Notes under the pieces: model-generated | Seen by the model: the letters and a program-made list of their open reading frames with translations, nothing else | The model's database searches: none | Told to the model about the DNA's origin: nothing | Made by a program: the position numbers and the translations under genes | Part shown: positions 24,705 through 32,333 of the stretch, piece by piece | How the letters are laid out: each line of letters starts with the position of its first letter | Numbering within the stretch: the first letter of the stretch is position 1 | Source of the DNA: Desulfobulbaceae bacterium | Lineage (GTDB): Bacteria; Desulfobacterota; Desulfobulbia; Desulfobulbales; Desulfocapsaceae | Direction: 5' to 3' | Assembly: GCA_026988015.1 (NCBI GenBank) | Contig: JALSMA010000026.1 | Location: forward strand, 1 to 58,959 | DNA length: 58,959 nt

Positions 24705-25781
24705 ATGCAGGACTTTACTTACGCCAGTATCAGTGAACGTATTTTGGCAGGTGACAGATTAAGTGATGGTGAGTTTCTTTTTCTTCATGGCCATGGTGAT
24801 CTGTATCAGTTGGGTTTCCTAGCCAACGCAATACGCGAGCAACGTCACCCCGAAAAAAATGTAACTTATGTCATTGATCGCAATATCAACTATACCGACA
24901 TTTGTATTTCAGCCTGTAAGTTCTGTGCCTTCTTCAAGGCCCCCGAGGATAAAGACGGATATCTGCTCAGTAAAAACGAACTTGCCCTGAAGATAAAAGA
25001 AACACAGGCTCTTGGAGGAACCCAGATTTTGCTGCAGGGTGGTTTGCACCCTGATCTCCCCCTTGAATACTATGAAGATATGCTCCGCTTTATGAAGGAG
25101 ACTGGTATTCATGTACATGGCTTTTCTCCTCCGGAGATCCATCATTTTGCAGAGATATCTAAACTTTCCATTGCAGAGGTTATTTCTCGCCTGATCAAGG
25201 CCGGGCTTGGCTCTATTCCAGGTGGTGGTGCTGAAATCCTCTCTGACAGGGTTCGATATTCAACAGCCCCGAGAAAGTGTAATGCTGATCAGTGGATAGC
25301 GGTGATGGAGGAGGCACATCACCAGGGGCTTCGTACCACTGCCACCATGATGTTCGGTCATGTCGAAACCGTTGCAGAGCGCCTTGAGCATCTACGCAGG
25401 CTAAGAGAACTTCAAGATCGTACAACAGGATTCACGGCTTTTATACCCTGGCCATTTCAGCCCGATCATACCGCTCTGGTTGAGCAGACTGAAATAGAAA
25501 AAACAACCGGATATAGCTATCTGAGAATGCTTGCTCTGTCACGGATCTATCTTGATAACTTTGAAAATATTCAGGCATCATGGGTTACCCAAGGGCCAAA
25601 GATTGCTCAACTGTCACTCTACTTTGGAGCTAATGATTTCGGCTCAACCATGATAGAGGAAAATGTGGTGGCCGCAGCGGGTATCAGCTTCCGCCTCTCT
25701 GAAACTGAGATAAGGCGGTTGGTGACTGATGCCGGGTTCACCCCTAAGCAGCGGTTGATGGATTATACCCTCGTTGTCTGA
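24705..25781 (+). CDS. mqnC: Cyclic dehypoxanthinyl futalosine synthase (radical SAM)
   Basis: 358 aa. CISACKFC (Cys67, 71, 74) is the radical-SAM motif; QILLQGGLHPDLPLEYYE and GFSPPEIHHFA are typical of MqnC, as are TTATMMFGHVET and FIPWPFQPDHT. It cyclises dehypoxanthine futalosine to the spiro/naphthoquinone precursor. The product is cytosolic and its substrate arises from MqnE plus deaminase plus a hydrolase not seen here. The gene is followed 9 bases later by the deaminase gene. Confidence 0.9.
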   Translation: MQDFTYASISERILAGDRLSDGEFLFLHGHGDLYQLGFLANAIREQRHPEKNVTYVIDRNINYTDICISACKFCAFFKAPEDKDGYLLSKNELALKIKETQALGGTQILLQGGLHPDLPLEYYEDMLRFMKETGIHVHGFSPPEIHHFAEISKLSIAEVISRLIKAGLGSIPGGGAEILSDRVRYSTAPRKCNADQWIAVMEEAHHQGLRTTATMMFGHVETVAERLEHLRRLRELQDRTTGFTAFIPWPFQPDHTALVEQTEIEKTTGYSYLRMLALSRIYLDNFENIQASWVTQGPKIAQLSLYFGANDFGSTMIEENVVAAAGISFRLSETEIRRLVTDAGFTPKQRLMDYTLVV

Positions 25782-25790
25782 GCACTTATC

Positions 25791-27038
25791 GTGTCTCTGA
25801 AAACAAGCTCATCGCTTCGTATTATTCGTGCACCCTGGATTGTTCCAGTGGATGCAGATGTTTTTCGTGATGGTGCTATTGTTGCTGATGGTTCTGGCAT
25901 TATAGATATTGGTCCTGCAAACCTTATAATTAGTCGCCATCCAGGGGTTGACATCATCGAACTTCCTGGCATTCTTCTTCCGGCCCTTGTGAATGCCCAT
26001 ATTCACCTTGATCTCTCGGTACTGGGTTCTGTTGTGCTGCCGTTTAAAGAAGCCACCATGTGTGATTGGATTTCAGCACTTCTCACTAAAAGGGCAGAGG
26101 CTGACTATTCCGAAGTCCAGGTAAATGCTGCGGCCCAGCAGACAGTAAACGATCAATATGAGTCAGGTGTTGGCCTGATGCTTAATATTGCTAATGTTCC
26201 TCTGGATCTGTTCGCAGTAGCTCCTGTTGAAGTTATCTCCCTTCTGGAGATACTTGGGCCGTCCAAGGCAGTAGAAACCTCTCTTATCCAGACAATTGAC
26301 GAGGGATCAAAGGATCTCAAGTTGACAGGCCACGCACCATACTCCACCACACCCGGCCTTTTGAAAGTCATAAAAGAGAGAAGTCGCTGCCAGAACGCAA
26401 TCTTTTCTCTGCATCTTGCCGAAAATTGTGACGAATCACTTTTACTTACAAAAGGGCAGGGCTGTTTTGCTACATTTTTAAGGGAAAGAAATGCCTTCGA
26501 TGGTACTTTTCCCATAAGTGGAATTGACAGTAGTGGTGTGGTGGGGTACTTACAGCAAACAGGACTTCTTGATGATAAGACCTTGTGTGTGCATTGTGTG
26601 CACATGACTGATAAAGAGATCGAAATATTGTCACATTCCCGGGCTCATGTCTGTTTATGTCCCGGAAGTAATCGTTTTCTCTCTGTCGGTGTGGCACCTG
26701 TTGAAAAATTTATCAGGCACAATATTCTGCCCGCAATAGGAACGGACTCCATTGCATCCAATCCCGAGCTTAATCTGTGGCATGAGATGGCTCTGTTGCG
26801 AAAGGAACATCCCCGTATCAGTGCTGCGCTCATCTTGAAGATGGCAACTCTTGGCGGCGCCAGAGCCCTGCATAGAGATCATGAATTCGGATCCCTTTCA
26901 AAGGGTAAGATTGCCTTGTTCCTTCATGTACAGAGTGAGCATTATGAAGGGATTTCCAGGGCTGATGACTTGTTGAATAAACTCACTACCTCAGGCCAGC
27001 CTGCCATCGTTGAGTGGCTAAGCTTTTTGGATAATTGA
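25791..27038 (+). CDS. Aminofutalosine deaminase (amidohydrolase)
   Basis: 415 aa amidohydrolase-superfamily protein: NAHIHLDL (His70, His72) for the first metal site, SLHLAENCDES (about 205), a later VHCVHM and the metal Asp in IGTDSIASNPELNLWHE (about 320). In the futalosine pathway this family converts aminodeoxyfutalosine to futalosine. The location between mqnC and mqnA supports that assignment over other deaminase functions. The start is GTG 25791, 9 bases after mqnC; no strong SD, so coupling is likely. Confidence 0.8.
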   Translation: MSLKTSSSLRIIRAPWIVPVDADVFRDGAIVADGSGIIDIGPANLIISRHPGVDIIELPGILLPALVNAHIHLDLSVLGSVVLPFKEATMCDWISALLTKRAEADYSEVQVNAAAQQTVNDQYESGVGLMLNIANVPLDLFAVAPVEVISLLEILGPSKAVETSLIQTIDEGSKDLKLTGHAPYSTTPGLLKVIKERSRCQNAIFSLHLAENCDESLLLTKGQGCFATFLRERNAFDGTFPISGIDSSGVVGYLQQTGLLDDKTLCVHCVHMTDKEIEILSHSRAHVCLCPGSNRFLSVGVAPVEKFIRHNILPAIGTDSIASNPELNLWHEMALLRKEHPRISAALILKMATLGGARALHRDHEFGSLSKGKIALFLHVQSEHYEGISRADDLLNKLTTSGQPAIVEWLSFLDN

Positions 27039-27068
27039 AAGGTTTTGACTTAGGAGATAAATATTGAA

Positions 27069-27899
27069 ATGAGTGGTGCCCGTATTGGAATGGTCAATTT
27101 TATAAATACTGCTCCGATTTATGAGATTTGGAAAAGTCGCGAACATCCTGCTGACTGGAATGTTGTAGAGGCTCCGCCTTCCACATTAAACAAGATGCTT
27201 GCTGAGGGCGAACTTGATCTTGGTTTTGTATCCTCCTATGAATATTGTGTAAGGCCTGAGCAATATCGTATCCTTTCTGATCTGTCCATCAGTGCCAATG
27301 GTTCAGTCGGATCTGTGATTTTATTTTCCCGGGTACAACCTGGTTTGCTCGGGGGCCACACCGTACTGCTCAGTGGTCAGTCTGAAACATCTATCGGTCT
27401 TGTAAAAATCATTCTTGAAGAGTTCTTTCATGTGAGGCCAGCCTATGAAATAGGAGATGTGAATGGCGAAAAAGCCAGGAACGCTGGTGGCATTTTAGCC
27501 ATAGGTGATCAGGCATTACGTCTGGTAGCCGGTGACGAGTTTCCCTATAAGCTTGATCTTGCTGAGGTTTGGTGCCAGCATATGGACCTTCCATTTGTTT
27601 TTGCAGTATGCGCGGCAAGAGAGGAATTCTGTCGCAGTTCTCCAGAGATAGTTGCTGCTATCCACCGCGAATTTCTTCATTGCAGGACTGCAGGGAGAGA
27701 GCAACTGGAATCAATATGTGAATCTGTGGCACCACGGATTCCCATGCACCCTGATGAGTGTTATGTTTATCTCCGTGCAATAGAACATGATTTGGGTAAA
27801 CGAAAACAGGCAGCCCTGGAAAGATTTTTTAATTATCTCATACAACGAAAGGAAGCCTCGCCCCTTTCAGTTCCATTGAATATATTTGAGAGTGAGTAA
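27069..27899 (+). CDS. mqnA: Chorismate dehydratase
   Basis: 276 aa. The N-terminus (RIGMVNFINTAPIYEIWKS), then APPSTLNKMLAEGELDLGFVSSYEY and IGDQALRL match the MqnA periplasmic-binding-like fold. It dehydrates chorismate to 3-[(1-carboxyvinyl)oxy]benzoate, the entry step of the futalosine route. An AGGAG precedes the ATG. A MITE-like repeat begins one base after the stop. mqnB and mqnD are not in the window. Confidence 0.88.
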   Translation: MSGARIGMVNFINTAPIYEIWKSREHPADWNVVEAPPSTLNKMLAEGELDLGFVSSYEYCVRPEQYRILSDLSISANGSVGSVILFSRVQPGLLGGHTVLLSGQSETSIGLVKIILEEFFHVRPAYEIGDVNGEKARNAGGILAIGDQALRLVAGDEFPYKLDLAEVWCQHMDLPFVFAVCAAREEFCRSSPEIVAAIHREFLHCRTAGREQLESICESVAPRIPMHPDECYVYLRAIEHDLGKRKQAALERFFNYLIQRKEASPLSVPLNIFESE

Positions 27900-28056
27900 T
27901 GATGGCGTCGTAAAAAATCTTCACCTGCTTCGTTGCTGCATTTTTTGTTCAATTACGACGTACCTTAGTACACTGAAAGCAAACAAAAGATACGCCCCTC
28001 GCATCTGAAGTTTTTTACTTAACCATCTATCAATTGACCTTTTTACGAGTCCATCA
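27900..28056 (+). repeat. MITE-like repeat, copy D (fills mqnA-ubiX gap)
   Basis: 157 bases with imperfect terminal inverted repeats TGATGGCGTCGTAAAAA and its complement at the right end. It aligns with the reverse complement of copy B at about 80%. It occupies all of the intergenic space from the base after the mqnA stop to 12 bases before the next ATG. Confidence 0.85.
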
Positions 28057-28067
28057 GTGGTGTTTAC

Positions 28068-28628
28068 ATGAAAACAATTCTTGTTGCTGTGACAGGTGCG
28101 TCAGCGATGATTTATCTTCAGTCCTTTCTTGAAATGCTTGAAGGTGAAGATCTGCTTGTTCATGGTATCTGTTCTGAATCAGGAGAAAAAGTCCTTGAAC
28201 TCGAACATGGTTGTGGTGCGACTGCACTTCCTGGAGTGGAAAAATGGTTCAGCTGCAGAGATTTTGCTGCGGCACCGGCATCAGGATCAGCTGCCTATGA
28301 GGCTATGGTGGTCATTCCCTGTTCCATGGGAACCCTTGCCGCAATAGCTTCTGGAATAACAAACAATCTTATCCATCGCGCCGCTGATGTGATGCTGAAG
28401 GAAAATAAAAAGCTCATCCTTGTGACACGGGAAACTCCCCTTAATCGAACCCACCTTAAGAATATGCTGGCAGCACATGACGCAGGTGCAGTGATTTGCC
28501 CTCCTCATCCTGGTTATTATTTGAAACCGGAAACAATGAAAGAAGCAGCCATGACATTTTCTTGGCGGCTTGGGGACCAACTAGGCCTTGTCATGAGGGA
28601 TCGGAAACGCTGGGGAGGTGATGACTGA
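28068..28628 (+). CDS. ubiX: UbiX-like flavin prenyltransferase
   Basis: 186 aa. VAVTGASAMIYLQSFLEML (about 6-24) is the FMN-binding start, VVIPCSMGTLAAIASGITNNLIHRAADVMLKE (about 82-113) and LVTRETPLNRTHLKNM (about 119-134) are UbiX signatures. It makes prenylated FMN for UbiD-type decarboxylases, here presumably the one acting on the menaquinone precursor. There is little SD because the repeat abuts the start; the stop overlaps the next gene (TGATG). Confidence 0.88.
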   Translation: MKTILVAVTGASAMIYLQSFLEMLEGEDLLVHGICSESGEKVLELEHGCGATALPGVEKWFSCRDFAAAPASGSAAYEAMVVIPCSMGTLAAIASGITNNLIHRAADVMLKENKKLILVTRETPLNRTHLKNMLAAHDAGAVICPPHPGYYLKPETMKEAAMTFSWRLGDQLGLVMRDRKRWGGDD

Positions 28629-29488
28629 TGCTGCAGAAAATTACTGTCCTGCTTGAGATGATCAAGTTTAAACTCACTGTCTTTGCCATGCCTTTTGCCT
28701 TCATGGGAGCCTTTCTGGCTGACCGTGGCGTCCCTGATGGACGTACATTTCTGCTGGTGGTTCTTGCTATGGTTGGGGCCCGTACCTGTGCGATGGGCTT
28801 TAATCGTATTGTTGATGCCAAGTTTGATGCTGCAAATCCTCGTACTGCAGATCGCGCTATTCCTGCAGGAACTGTCAGTGTTTTTGAGGCATGGAGCCTG
28901 GTAATCATATCCGGCATTTTGTTTTTCTTTGTGGCCTGGTCCCTTAATCCATTGACGCTCACACTTGCACCGTTTGCCCTGGGACTTACCCTGTTTTATT
29001 CTCTTACCAAAAGGTTTACTTCGTTTTGCCACCTTGTTCTTGGTGTGGCTCTTGCATTTTCCCCACTTGGCGGCTGGGTTGCTGTCCAGGGAAGTTTAAA
29101 TGGTTACCCATGGGCACTCTCTGCAGGAGTTCTCTTCTGGGTCGCGGGTTTTGATACAGTTTATGCATGTCTTGATGCTGACTTTGACCGTAAGGCCGGG
29201 CTTTACTCCATGCCATCCCTGTTGGGACAACGCAATGCTTTCAGGCTAGCAGCATTTTTTCATGTTATCGCTTTTGTCCTCTTTGCAGTTACCGGGACCC
29301 AGGCCAGATTAAACCTTGTATATTTTGCTGGTGTTCTGGTAACGGCCTGCATCCTGTTTTATCAGCACATAATCGTTAACCTCAACGATTTATCTAGGAT
29401 TAAAGGGACTTTTTTCTCAATGAATGGCATTATCAGCATGGTACTGTTTGCTGCAACCTGGCTTTCTTTAGTGGTTGAAAAGATATGA
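28628..29488 (+). CDS. UbiA-type prenyltransferase for menaquinone (MqnP-like)
   Basis: 286 aa membrane protein with about eight hydrophobic segments. NRIVDAKFDAANPRT (about 59-73) and DADFDRKAG (about 181-189) are the two Asp-rich motifs that bind the polyprenyl diphosphate through magnesium. Within this cluster it most likely attaches the isoprenoid tail to the 1,4-dihydroxy-6-naphthoate precursor. It overlaps both neighbours by a few bases, so it is translationally coupled to ubiX and the DUF3108 gene. Confidence 0.85.
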   Translation: MLQKITVLLEMIKFKLTVFAMPFAFMGAFLADRGVPDGRTFLLVVLAMVGARTCAMGFNRIVDAKFDAANPRTADRAIPAGTVSVFEAWSLVIISGILFFFVAWSLNPLTLTLAPFALGLTLFYSLTKRFTSFCHLVLGVALAFSPLGGWVAVQGSLNGYPWALSAGVLFWVAGFDTVYACLDADFDRKAGLYSMPSLLGQRNAFRLAAFFHVIAFVLFAVTGTQARLNLVYFAGVLVTACILFYQHIIVNLNDLSRIKGTFFSMNGIISMVLFAATWLSLVVEKI

Positions 29489-30348
29489 ATAAAAAAGGAT
29501 TCTATGGACTGCTGTGCATAGTAGCCGTAATTCTACCTGGAAGCGTGACCTTCGCGGTCAGTGGTGAAATAGAAATATCCCAAAGGGTGTTACAGGCCAT
29601 GTATCAGGGTGGTGAAAAGCTGAAGTACCGTGTTTCCTGGACGGGTGGTATTAAAATTGGCGAACTGAAGATGGAAATTGTTAAACTTCCTGGTGACAAT
29701 GAGGAGTATGAGTTGCGTGCAAGGGTCAAGGATTCCGGAATTTTTCATTTTTTCTATCCGGTTGATGACAGCTTTGTGACAAAGGTCCAGGGTGCGAAAC
29801 GTTTACCTGTTAGTTATAAGGTTGTCCAGAAAGAAGGCCGTGGCTATGAGGCTACCAGGCATACTCGTTACGATCAGCTGAATGGCGAGATCTGGTACCA
29901 GAAAAATGATGGTTCCCCAAAGACCTATAGCGTGGAAGAGGAGGTGTATAACGAGTTTTCATCTTTTTTTTACACTCGTCTCCTGCCACTGGTACCTGGC
30001 ACATCTTCAATTGTTCCCACCTTTGCCGATGGGAAAAGGCATGAAGTTTTAGTGGAGAGTGGGGACGAAACCCGAATAAAAAAAACCGTGATTGGGGATG
30101 TTAATGTGCTTTCAGTAAGTCCCAGGATGCCTTTTAAAGGGCTGTACGACAAGGCTGGCGATACAGTGATCTGGATGAGTAATGATGAGTGTCGCGTACC
30201 AGTGCGGATAAACTCAAAAATTGCCATCGGTTCATTGACAGCAGAGCTTGTGTCCTACACCAATCCTTCCTGCAGCGACCAGAGTGAATACCATCGCAAC
30301 ATTCCCAAATCATCCACAACACCCGAAGCACTTGAGTTGGGCGACTGA
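29485..30348 (+). CDS. DUF3108 exported protein
   Basis: 287 aa with a signal peptide (Lys-rich start, hydrophobic core, cleavage near residue 25). The mature part begins with GGEKLKYRVSWTGGIKIGELKMEI, typical of DUF3108 beta-barrel-like periplasmic proteins of unknown role. It overlaps the prenyltransferase gene by 4 bases (ATGA). Its conserved place after menaquinone genes might point to an envelope or quinone-related role, but this is inference. A second repeat family starts 6 bases after the stop. Confidence 0.75.
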   Translation: MNKKGFYGLLCIVAVILPGSVTFAVSGEIEISQRVLQAMYQGGEKLKYRVSWTGGIKIGELKMEIVKLPGDNEEYELRARVKDSGIFHFFYPVDDSFVTKVQGAKRLPVSYKVVQKEGRGYEATRHTRYDQLNGEIWYQKNDGSPKTYSVEEEVYNEFSSFFYTRLLPLVPGTSSIVPTFADGKRHEVLVESGDETRIKKTVIGDVNVLSVSPRMPFKGLYDKAGDTVIWMSNDECRVPVRINSKIAIGSLTAELVSYTNPSCSDQSEYHRNIPKSSTTPEALELGD

Positions 30349-30353
30349 TTTAC

Positions 30354-30574
30354 ACCTGAATCCATGATTTATTCGTAATTGTTTGTGCCGGTAACATAAT
30401 TGAATGTAAACATAAAAAATACGACCATAGAAGTTTTGAAAGGGCCGTTGCCTCCTTTTTATGTATTTGCTGCCAAAACTCCAGTTCTCTTTGAACCAAT
30501 TGATATAGCAAATTATAATCAACATATTTTAAAACAATAAGCCGCATCAGAATAGAACTCTCACGGATTCAGGT
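30354..30574. repeat. Second repeat family, copy 1 (221 bp with TIRs)
   Basis: The ends are inverted: acctgaatccatga at 30354-30367 and tcacggattcaggt at 30561-30574. The minus strand inside encodes YINWFKENW and RRQRPFQNFYGR, related to a fragment in copy 2 (35133-35337). It looks like a non-autonomous element or the remnant of a small gene family. Confidence 0.6.
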
Positions 30575-30692
30575 TTCAGGCAGCATTTCTTTCTTCTGTT
30601 GATTATATTGTAAAAGTGTTTATATTCTGCCACGAAATTCGCGTAACGTAACTTAGAAATTTAAAAATTAACTGATACATTAGGAGAATAGC

Positions 30693-31340
30693 ATGAAACT
30701 TATTCTTTTGGGCGCCCCCGGTGCCGGTAAAGGTACTGTTGCAAAACTACTCACTGCCATCGACGGTTCAGTACAGATTTCCACTGGAGATATTCTTCGT
30801 GGTGCTGTTAATGCAGGAACCGAACTTGGTAAGGAGGCTGAAGGGTATATGAAGCGTGGTGATCTGGTTCCAGATTCACTCATCATGGGAATCATGGAAA
30901 AGCGTCTTCAGGAACCTGATTGTGAAAAGGGTTTTCTCCTTGATGGCTTCCCACGTACTATTCCTCAGGCTGAAGAGCTTACTGCCCTTCTTGAGAAACT
31001 TGATATTAAACTTGATATGGCAGTTGACATTGATGTACCCAAAGATATCATTCTTGACAGACTCTGTACTCGTCGGACCTGTGAAAATCCCGATTGTCAG
31101 GCTATTTACAATGTTAAATCAAATCCTCCCAAAGTTGAGGGTATCTGTGATAAATGTGGTGCCAGGGCAATCCAGCGTGAAGATGAGACCGAAGAGGCGA
31201 TCAGTCACAGACTTGCCACTTACAACGAGAAAACTGCCCCTTTAATCGGTTTTTACAAAGAAGCTGGACTTCTTATGAGTGTTCCTGCGACCTCAAGTGA
31301 TGCCGTGATTGATGCAGTGAAAGAGAAACTGAACCTGTAA
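30693..31340 (+). CDS. adk: Adenylate kinase
   Basis: 215 aa. P-loop GAPGAGKGT (about 7-15), STGDILR, DGFPRT (about 84-89) and DRLCTRR. The LID contains four cysteines (RRTCENPDC and GICDKCG), so it is the zinc-binding type. It interconverts ATP plus AMP with 2 ADP in the cytosol. AGGAG lies 6 bases before the ATG. It is monocistronic, with repeat DNA upstream and a terminator downstream. Confidence 0.95.
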   Translation: MKLILLGAPGAGKGTVAKLLTAIDGSVQISTGDILRGAVNAGTELGKEAEGYMKRGDLVPDSLIMGIMEKRLQEPDCEKGFLLDGFPRTIPQAEELTALLEKLDIKLDMAVDIDVPKDIILDRLCTRRTCENPDCQAIYNVKSNPPKVEGICDKCGARAIQREDETEEAISHRLATYNEKTAPLIGFYKEAGLLMSVPATSSDAVIDAVKEKLNL

Positions 31341-31372
31341 TATTTTTCTATTTTACTGGTTTGTTGTATCTC

Positions 31373-31411
31373 AAGGGGGAGGAACCGAAAGGTTTTCTCT
31401 CCCTTTTATTT
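31373..31411 (+). terminator. Terminator after adk
   Basis: Arms aagggggag and ctctccctt with an inner aacc/ggtt stem and GAAA loop are followed by TTATTT. It lies 33 bases after the adk stop. Confidence 0.7.
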
Positions 31412-31430
31412 ATCCACGGGAGCTTATAAA

Positions 31431-32327
31431 ATGAGTGAATCTGTATTGGAAACAAACTATGATAATCTAACGCTGGTGCATCGTGGTAAAGTTCGCGATA
31501 TGTACGCAATTCCAGGCCATGATGATAAATTGCTGATGGTGGCCACTGATCGAATTTCAGCCTTTGACGTGGTTATTGATGCAATACCCGGTAAAGGAAA
31601 GGTACTGACAGCATTATCGCTGTTTTGGTTTGATCTGCTCGGTGATGTGGTTGATAATCATCTGATTACAGCTGACGTTAATGAGTATCCTGAACTGTGT
31701 AAACCATACGCTGCTGAGCTGAAAGGACGATCAATGCTGGTTCATAAGACTGAACCGTTAACAGTTGAGTGCATTGTCAGGGGCTATATCTCTGGATCTT
31801 TCTGGAAGGCCTACCAGAAGAATACCACTGTCTGTGGCTTTACCTTTCCTGATAACCTTAAGGAATCTGATAAACTTCCTGAAGTACTCTTTACCCCGTC
31901 AACTAAGGCGGAGTTAGGTGATCACGATGAAAATATTTCAGTAAGTGAAATGGAAGAGATCCTTGGTAAAGAGCAGACCCGGAAAATATCAGATATCAGT
32001 ATTGAACTCTACAGTAGAGCTGCAGATTACGCGCGTTCACGTGGGATAATTATTGCTGATACTAAGTTTGAACTTGGATTTCTTGGGGATGAGAAAAAAC
32101 TGATTCTTATTGATGAGGTTCTCACTCCGGACTCGTCACGATTCTGGCCTCTGGACCAGTATGAGCCCGGCAAGGGACAACCAAGTTTCGATAAACAGTT
32201 TCTCCGGGATTATCTTTCAACCCTTGACTGGGACAAAAATCCTCCTGCGCCAAAAGTTCCACAGGATATAATTGATAAAACAAAAGCTCGCTACGAAGAG
32301 GCACTTGAAAAAATTATTGGCGGGTGA
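31431..32327 (+). CDS. purC: SAICAR synthetase
   Basis: 298 aa, the longer variant of the family. LVHRGKVRDMY (about 12-22), VATDRISAFDVVI, VRGYISGSFW and DTKFELGF (about 207-214) are conserved PurC segments for ATP and CAIR binding. It ligates aspartate to CAIR in purine synthesis. GGGAG precedes the ATG. It ends 6 bases from the stop of the convergent histidine kinase gene. Confidence 0.95.
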   Translation: MSESVLETNYDNLTLVHRGKVRDMYAIPGHDDKLLMVATDRISAFDVVIDAIPGKGKVLTALSLFWFDLLGDVVDNHLITADVNEYPELCKPYAAELKGRSMLVHKTEPLTVECIVRGYISGSFWKAYQKNTTVCGFTFPDNLKESDKLPEVLFTPSTKAELGDHDENISVSEMEEILGKEQTRKISDISIELYSRAADYARSRGIIIADTKFELGFLGDEKKLILIDEVLTPDSSRFWPLDQYEPGKGQPSFDKQFLRDYLSTLDWDKNPPAPKVPQDIIDKTKARYEEALEKIIGG

Positions 32328-32333
32328 TCTTGA

